In this document: piece after piece, positions 16,806 through 22,232 of the stretch
How positions within the stretch are numbered: position 1 is the stretch's first letter
Layout of the letters: each line of letters opens with the position of its first letter
Assembly (NCBI RefSeq): GCF_000003815.2
Contig: NC_049983.1
Location: forward strand, 29,194,420-29,216,651
Length of the DNA: 22,232 bases
Direction of reading: 5' to 3'
DNA from: Branchiostoma floridae
Lineage: Eukaryota > Chordata > Leptocardii > Amphioxiformes > Branchiostomatidae
The notes under the pieces: generated by a model
What the model was told of the DNA's origin: nothing
Seen by the model: only the letters and a program-made list of their open reading frames with translations
Databases searched by the model: none
Program-made: the position numbers and the translations under genes

Positions 16806-17520
16806 TCAACTCTCAATTTACGCCCCAGGTTCTGCTGCTATCTCTACCTGACTCACGGCGCATGTCCGGGTTCCGTGTTTATTTAGAAATATTCCCTGGA
16901 TGAGTTATGAGAGTAACTTCTAATGTGATGCCAAAATGTTTGTTTTCCCTCCAGAACACACTGCTTGGGTGCACCGGGACTGTAGATATAAATGAGTTTG
17001 ACTGTTGATAAAGCTTTCCCGATAAATCAACATGGTACAGCGTATCAAGAATCGTGCATTGCCTGGCATCTATATGTACCGCTTCTTGCACTTTTTCCGT
17101 AAATAGTTTCATCAGGTTGGTAGATCAATCGAACAAAGTCTTCGTCGTTTCACAACCTTCTATTTATTCTTCTGTAAACGTTTCGGTGACTGTCTGTCAC
17201 CTTAATCAGTACAAAATGAAACATACTAGCTATACACTCAGTGCAGTTCGAACTTAACCTGTTGTATTGTGACGTAATTACCTGACATGGAATGTTCTTG
17301 CACTTTTACCGGACAGCATTTATTTCATTTCTGTCGTGCTGTTTTTCAATATATTAGTTTTCTATTACTTAAATAATTGTGCTTCATTTAGTTTTTGTCT
17401 AGGTATGTATATTGATAAGGCAAGGACCGCATGATTCTAGTTTTCTATTCCTTTTAAAAATTACTGTGTGTCATGTTGTGTTGTGCTTTCATGATTATTG
17501 GTTATTTAGTGGTTATCATC
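16806..17520. other. Non-coding region upstream of gene 3 promoter
   Basis: It holds the second copy of the 15.3-kb repeat motif at about 16850-16895. Otherwise it is AT-rich with no convincing exon. Confidence 0.4.
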
Positions 17521-17540
17521 ATATAGCCAGGAGGCGTATA

Positions 17541-17760
17541 CCAATCAGAAGGCTCCAACCAACTCCATAACCAAGGTCATTAATATCCCATATACTACCC
17601 GCTTTTTCCAGGGTTCTCATTGGTTCAAAAATACGAGCATAGTTCTCGTTCTCGGAGTATTGTCCATGATTTGTGAGTAGAAGATTTCACAACTCTGGAA
17701 ACGAGAGCTACCACATACCGCGCATGCACAAAATGGCGGCAGTTTGAAGACGCGTTTGTA
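17541..17760 (+). promoter_or_regulatory. TATA-less promoter of gene 3
   Basis: In order there are ACCAATCAG (CCAAT at 17541-17545), an inverted CCAAT (ATTGG at 17619-17623), an NRF1-like GCGCATGC (17720-17727) and a YY1-like AAAATGGCGGC (17730-17740). YY1 sites of this form usually lie just downstream of the start of transcription in TATA-less promoters, so initiation is expected near 17700-17735. A second AAATGGCGGC lies at 17892-17901. CCAAT, NRF1 and YY1 together are typical of broadly expressed genes. Factor binding is inferred from motifs only. Confidence 0.55.
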
Positions 17761-17838
17761 CAAAGAGATAGATCACAAACGGCGACATTACGGCAGGTGT
17801 AGGGAGTGGTGGTGAGATTCTATCGCCCGGCCACACAG
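17735..17838 (+). other. Gene 3 non-coding first exon
   Basis: The region runs from the inferred start to the strong donor CACACAG|GTAAGG at 17838. It carries no ATG-led frame continuing sensibly into the signal-peptide exon at 19156, so it is taken as 5' UTR. The left edge is approximate, and its link to the later exon is inferred from order and spacing. Confidence 0.45.
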
Positions 17839-18329
17839 GTAAGGAGGTATGGAAGGCAGGGAGAGCAGCAGTCCGACCCAGCCAGCAAGATAAATGGCGG
17901 CCGGATGAACAAAACCTGGCTCTCGTCTATGAGCTACTTATGTAACAAGAACAAGCGAATGCGTTCTCTGGAGTCGTCACGGCTAGGTATCGGACAATGT
18001 CTATGTGATAATAACGTTAATGACCCGCTTTCCTTCGATGTATACGGTGCCATGAATAATTCATTGTCTATTCCTTGGACTCGGTCGCTTCAATCGGTGG
18101 TTATAGGAATAGGCCATGAATTATGGCACCGTATACACCGAATATTGGTTATCAGTTATGTATGTTAACAAGAGTTCGGAGACCTCATATCTCCATGAAA
18201 TAGTTCGGTTATGTAAATGACTTCCACATTTGCATCATCTATGCTTAGTTATGTACACCTGTAAATAACCTATGCTGGTCACTATGTTGATTGTCCAATC
18301 ATTTACCACATCAATGAATCATGGCACTT
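17839..18329. other. Gene 3 intron 1, with fold-back hairpin
   Basis: Arms at 18034-18076 and 18104-18142 are nearly perfect inverse copies (core GTATACGGTGCCAT) with a ~27-base spacer. This is consistent with a small fold-back transposon or a structured RNA. The open frame at 17806-18168 runs through the hairpin and has no recognisable domain. Confidence 0.55.
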
Positions 18330-18962
18330 TTACATTAATTATGCAAATTAAGGACTTATTTGCATAATTGGTATCTGCTAATGTTCCACCTGCCACAAAC
18401 TACACACATGTATAACATGTATTTGAGTTCTATAAAGAAAACACTGCAAATAAAGATTTTCCTCATTAAATATGCAAATTAAATGTCAGTTTGCATAATT
18501 TTCACTTTCTGATGTATCTAAGCTACCTACATACCAAATATCGTGTAAATGTGTCGTTTTCTTCTTCAGTTTTCCTCCTTAAGAGATTTTGACAAAAATG
18601 CCTCTGCAGTTCCAGAGCAACCTGCTAGGGGGCCAAAATATACACCACATATTCCTTATGTCACACGCTATCTGCCATCCAAAAATCAAGGCTATAGCAT
18701 ATCCAGTTCAAAAGATCCAAAAAAACGAATTTCTGCTGCAGTACCAAGGTCACATACCAGGTGGCCCAAAATTGACCTTGACCTTTGTCTTTCCAACACC
18801 TACCCACAAACCAAATATCATTGTAATCCATAGAGAGGGTCTTGAGATATGCTCACTACAAAAATACGAACACACAGACAGACAGACAGACACACAGCCA
18901 GACAGACACACTTACAGACAGACACACAGACAGCCAGACAGACACACACACAGACACACCCA
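18330..18962 (+). mobile_element. Dispersed element ending in a CAGA-rich tail
   Basis: TATGCAAATTAA and TTTGCATAATT motifs alternate at 18340-18500. A ~350-base low-GC body follows, then a CAGACAGACAGA/CACA microsatellite at about 18871-18962. A unique body ending in a simple-repeat tail is typical of a retroposed or mobile repeat. No coding capacity or family was identified. Confidence 0.45.
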
Positions 18963-19155
18963 AAACTATATTTCCATTTTTCATGGACATAATAAGGACC
19001 GCTGAGAGGGCCCTCAAATGTGCATGTGCCTATGTGGTTAAGCTAATTGTGGATCTCAACATTCTCGAACTTAACCTCGATTTCTTTCCAGGCAGTACCC
19101 CTGCCCTGTTATCTCCTTGGTAACGCTCACAGATAAAACTGTATGTTTCACGCAG

Positions 19156-19225
19156 GGCATGGCGGGAACGTCTGTAATGCTTCCGTTGCTCGCGGTGGTT
19201 GTCGGGATCGCCCTGTCTACTGCAG
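19156..19225 (+). CDS. Gene 3 exon: signal peptide
   Basis: The acceptor TTTCACGCAG is followed by GGC and an ATG at 19159 in good context (GGGCATGG). Twenty-two codons, MAGTSVMLPLLAVVVGIALS then TA, end at the donor GCAG|GTAGGT in phase 1. A short start, a long hydrophobic core and small residues at the end (STA) make a classic secretory signal peptide. A phase 1 junction right after a signal peptide is the usual arrangement in secreted multidomain animal proteins. The mature protein lies mostly beyond the window. Confidence 0.75.
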
Positions 19226-21583
19226 GTAGGTTTTCATGTTAGAGGACCCAAATTAGTATTTATAGTAGATACAGGTTCAATAACTTAATTTGCTTGATGG
19301 TTAATTAACCCAAGGAAGATTGGATTCTTTAAAATGTGCTGCAAATCAGGCCTCATACCAGACTTTTGTTGTCTTATCTAAAATAACGCTTTAATATGCA
19401 ACTTAAATGGGCGAAAATCCAACCAAAAAACAGTTCTGCTGGAGATGTTTTAATTCCTATTGCAAGAGCACTTATCCAGTAATCAATACAAAAATGTCCC
19501 CTAAATCCGACCGGTGAAGCAGTTTTTATAACATCTATAACTGCACGTAAATACTATCCACAAAGAGGGGTTTTCCTTTCGTGAACCGCTGACCGCATTA
19601 CTCAGGACAAACAAACGTACACGTCCGACACTTGCGCGAATGCCGAAACTTTCCTTCACGATTCTGTCAGAAATACACAACCTTTCATCTCAAATCCTTG
19701 CGATATGACATGGGGGCGATAAAAGGCAATTTATCATCCACATAAGCACACGATTTTGGGCCCCAATTTATATTTTGGTAGGGATTCCTTGGGAGTGCCC
19801 ACTTGATCACACACGAAAGGTACAAAAAGGCCTGATAGATTTTCTCTAGCCTGGCTAAAATCGCGCCCCTAGCGGCCGGCACTACAATTGCCGCCACCCT
19901 AGGAGGAGGAGGGAGGGGAGGGGGTCATTAACCCTAGCCACCGAGAGGTTGTGTAAACATAGGCAAAGATTTTCTCTAAGACTTTATAATTTACAGTCAC
20001 TAATTTGGGTTTAAACAATGGGATTTTAAAATTAACTTGCTAAATTACACTTGTTTTCATATATCTTCAATATCTAACATATCTTAGAGTGACATTATTA
20101 TATATTTATAAATTATGCTAATGTGATGACGTAATTGGTCAAAATCCAAGATGGCCGACAATTTCATGATGAAAAGTATAACCAACTTATGTTCACTCGG
20201 ATTTCATCACTACTTGGTATTTTCTTACTAAAAAATTCATCCTTTGTCATGGGATTTTAGAGTTATATATCTATAGATAGGAAAAATATGTATTTTAAGC
20301 GGATAGCTGAAATACAGATGAAATCATTCTATGACGTCATTTTGACGTTGTTGAGTCTGCTTTTGACAACAGAAGACTTATAGGTATTATAGTTAGGTAA
20401 ATATTAATAGGTATAATGGGAATTCCCCGTTTAAGCCAAAAGATCAATTAATTACGTCGTAATTACTCCATATTACGTCATAATGATATAAAAACTTAAG
20501 AAATTATAGAACATGACGAGCATGTCAACCCCTGCAAATTTGGTGATCGTATAGTGAGCCGTTTTGAAATTACGAATGGGGGGGGGGTGGCAATGCAAAA
20601 AAATCCCATTCTCGATAGGGTTAAAATGTATGCATTCCTGTACCATTCTGCAAAGTTTCAACGTCATTGTTGTGCAGAGAGGATTATCTCTACGCCCTTT
20701 GCAAGCACTTTGACACACTGCTTCATACCTGAACTACTATTGACCACAGTTGGTCGCGGATAAATGTTGTGTTTTGCGACCTTAAACCACATTGGCCTTA
20801 AACTAGTCAAGGTGTGGACGTCCGCCAAAGTTTAATATAGCCACAGGAACGAGGTTTGGTGTGTTTTCCACTTCAGCACCTACATGGTATAGAGGTATAC
20901 TGTAGGAGTCGTTCAAATCATATCCTTCGGGCCGGTAAGGCGTCTCATTAGCTGCGATCTTTTTTTTTAATTTTTTGTTGTGTTTTTCTAAATGAAGATC
21001 ATCGTCGAATATTCAAGCGTTACTTTGTTACAACAGAGGACGTGTGTGAGTTGTTACATCAGACGGAGGGGGGGGGGGAGTGTTCAGCACTTCCACATTC
21101 AGTCAGTCAGCCGTTGTCATGGCAGCGGCATGTCTGACAAGTCAAGAAAAGTGATACAGTTCGTCTTAATATACATCAATTTCTCAGATAGAGAAAAACT
21201 TTATTACACGACAGTTGTACACGGTAAAATGTATAGCAACAAATATTACACAAAGTACAAAACAGAGGTACAGGATAAAGCTTAACATCCTAGTTAACAT
21301 AGAATACCAGTTGTTGTAAATGTTTTTTCACTGTAGCTTTCTTTCGTTTATTTCCACCTTTATGATATATTATTTTGGATCCGTGGTCTGTGTTTTGTAC
21401 TTTTCTTTCAACTTTTGTAATTTCTTTTGATTTCTGTAAATCTGTGCTTTTCTGTGAAATGCAATAAAAAAAAATTAAAAAAAACACATAACAATAAGGG
21501 CTAATTCTTTAATATCAGTCAGCGTTGTCGCTAATACTTAGCCAATTTGCTTTGAGGTTACTAAATAATACTTTGTCCTCCAG
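19226..21583. other. Gene 3 intron 2
   Basis: About 2.36 kb. Holds an AT-rich stretch with several TGACGTCAT/TTACGTCAT-like motifs (about 20110-20490). It also has a GC-rich patch at 19860-19925 (AGGAGGAGGGAGGGGAGGGG), poly-G runs near 20580 and 21067, and an AATAAA followed by A-runs at about 21462. No convincing exon was seen on either strand. Confidence 0.45.
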
Positions 21584-21616
21584 CTGCAGCAGACACACCA
21601 GGGGCAACCAGTCCAG
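21584..21616 (+). CDS. Gene 3 micro-exon: Ala/Thr/Pro linker
   Basis: A 33-base phase 1-1 exon lies between acceptor TTTGTCCTCCAG and donor GTCCAG|GTGAGT. Joined to the signal-peptide exon it reads A-A-A-D-T-P-G-A-T-S-P. Ser/Thr/Pro-rich short exons are usual in O-glycosylated mucin-like stalks. A second AG six bases in (CTGCAG) would drop two alanines and keep the frame. Following exons are lost in poor sequence and beyond the right edge. Confidence 0.58.
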
Positions 21617-21659
21617 GTGAGTTCTTCCGAAATTCATATGGGATATATGAGCAATATCG

Positions 21660-22232
21660 CCCCCCCCCCCCCGCGATCTCGCCCCCCCGGGGGCGAGGTC
21701 ACTAGGGGTTTCGCCCCACTTTAGGGGTTTCGCCCCCCCCCCCCCGGAAAAAAAAAGGAATTTCCGGGGGGGGGCCCAAAAAAGGGGGTTAATAAAAATT
21801 AAAAGGGCCCCCCGAAAAAAAAACGCCCCCCCGGGGAAAAAAAAATTGGGGGGGTACCCGGGGAAAAAAGGGCCCCTAATACCGGAAGAGGGGGCAACCA
21901 AAAAGGGGAAACAAAATGGTCGGGGGAAAAAAAAAAATGAAGGGATTTTTTTACCCGCGGAGGGGGGAAAAAAAAAAAGGGCTTAGCCAAAGGTTAAAAA
22001 AAAACCCGCCCAGGGATGGAAAAAGCCAGCCAAAAGGTTTCAAATTGGCAAAAAAATTTCCCCCCTGGGGGGGAAAAATTTTTCAAGGGCCAAAAAAAAA
22101 AAAAGGGGAAAAAATTTTCCCCTAAAAAAAACCATCCCAGCCGGAATTGGAAAACCCGGGGGAAAAAGGCCCGGAAAAACCTTTAAAGTGCCGCGGGGAA
22201 AAAAAACGGGGAAAACCCCCAAGTCCTAAAAA
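21660..22232. other. Low-quality sequence at scaffold end
   Basis: The texture changes abruptly to long homopolymer blocks (C, G and A runs of 5-14) in an almost three-letter mixture. It looks like miscalled or badly aligned end-of-read sequence, not genomic DNA. Open frames here (such as 21515-21901 minus and 21916-22125 plus) should be ignored. No feature can be trusted. Confidence 0.8.

Noticed and set aside
18871-18962. CRISPR-like repeat array
   Set aside because: A simple CAGA/CACA microsatellite with no spacers, in an animal genome.
18589-19123. Plus-strand proteins rich in Thr/Gln/Asp repeats
   Set aside because: They read through a CAGA/CACA microsatellite tail of a dispersed element.
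21916-22222. Lys/Gly- and Phe/Pro-rich proteins at the right end
   Set aside because: They lie in homopolymer-dominated sequence that looks like assembly or base-calling noise.

Overview
This window looks like a chordate or other deuterostome animal genome scaffold, most probably amphioxus (Branchiostoma). The genes are split by GT-AG introns. The domain types are SEA, calcium-binding EGF, collagen and C-type lectin, and the phase 1 exons are typical of shuffled animal extracellular genes. Several tRNA-derived SINEs and a CR1/L2/Jockey-like LINE fragment are present. The species is an inference from style and cannot be proved here. There are three 100-base runs of N (6246-6345, 8958-9057, 14853-14952). 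The last ~570 bases (21660-22232) look like low-quality sequence.

Layout. (1) 257-2547, plus strand: the last four exons of a type I membrane protein with a SEA domain, a calcium-binding EGF, one transmembrane segment and a short cytoplasmic tail. Its start lies left of the window, and a LINE 3' end sits in reverse orientation in its second visible intron. (2) 2548-5521: 3' UTR and intergenic sequence with a decayed tRNA-type SINE. (3) 5522-11591, minus strand: the centrepiece, an eight-exon gene rebuilt by hand. All splice phases agree and it predicts a 605-residue type II membrane receptor. The order is a long cytoplasmic tail with a duplicated cassette, a transmembrane segment, a heptad-like glycosylated neck, 23 Gly-X-Y triplets and a C-terminal C-type lectin domain. 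The architecture resembles collectin-12 or MARCO-type scavenger receptors. One of its introns holds a 60-bp minisatellite that itself reads as collagen, and a 44-45-bp minisatellite occurs both inside the gene and just upstream. (4) 12128-14146: second minisatellite array, a TA microsatellite and a near-complete SINE whose 3' tail matches the LINE at 1274-1835. (5) 14312-14703, plus: a possible two-exon open segment, weakly supported. (6) 14953-17520: gene-poor, with SINE and LINE debris. (7) 17541-21616, plus: the 5' part of a third gene, made of a TATA-less promoter with CCAAT, NRF1-like and YY1-like sites, a non-coding first exon, a signal-peptide exon and an 11-codon Ala/Thr/Pro exon. The rest lies off the right edge.

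Genes 1 and 3 have the same orientation and look like the 3' end and 5' start of secreted or membrane mucin-like proteins. They could be tandem relatives flanking the oppositely oriented lectin receptor. All gene models rest on splice-site, phase and domain reading only, with no transcript evidence.
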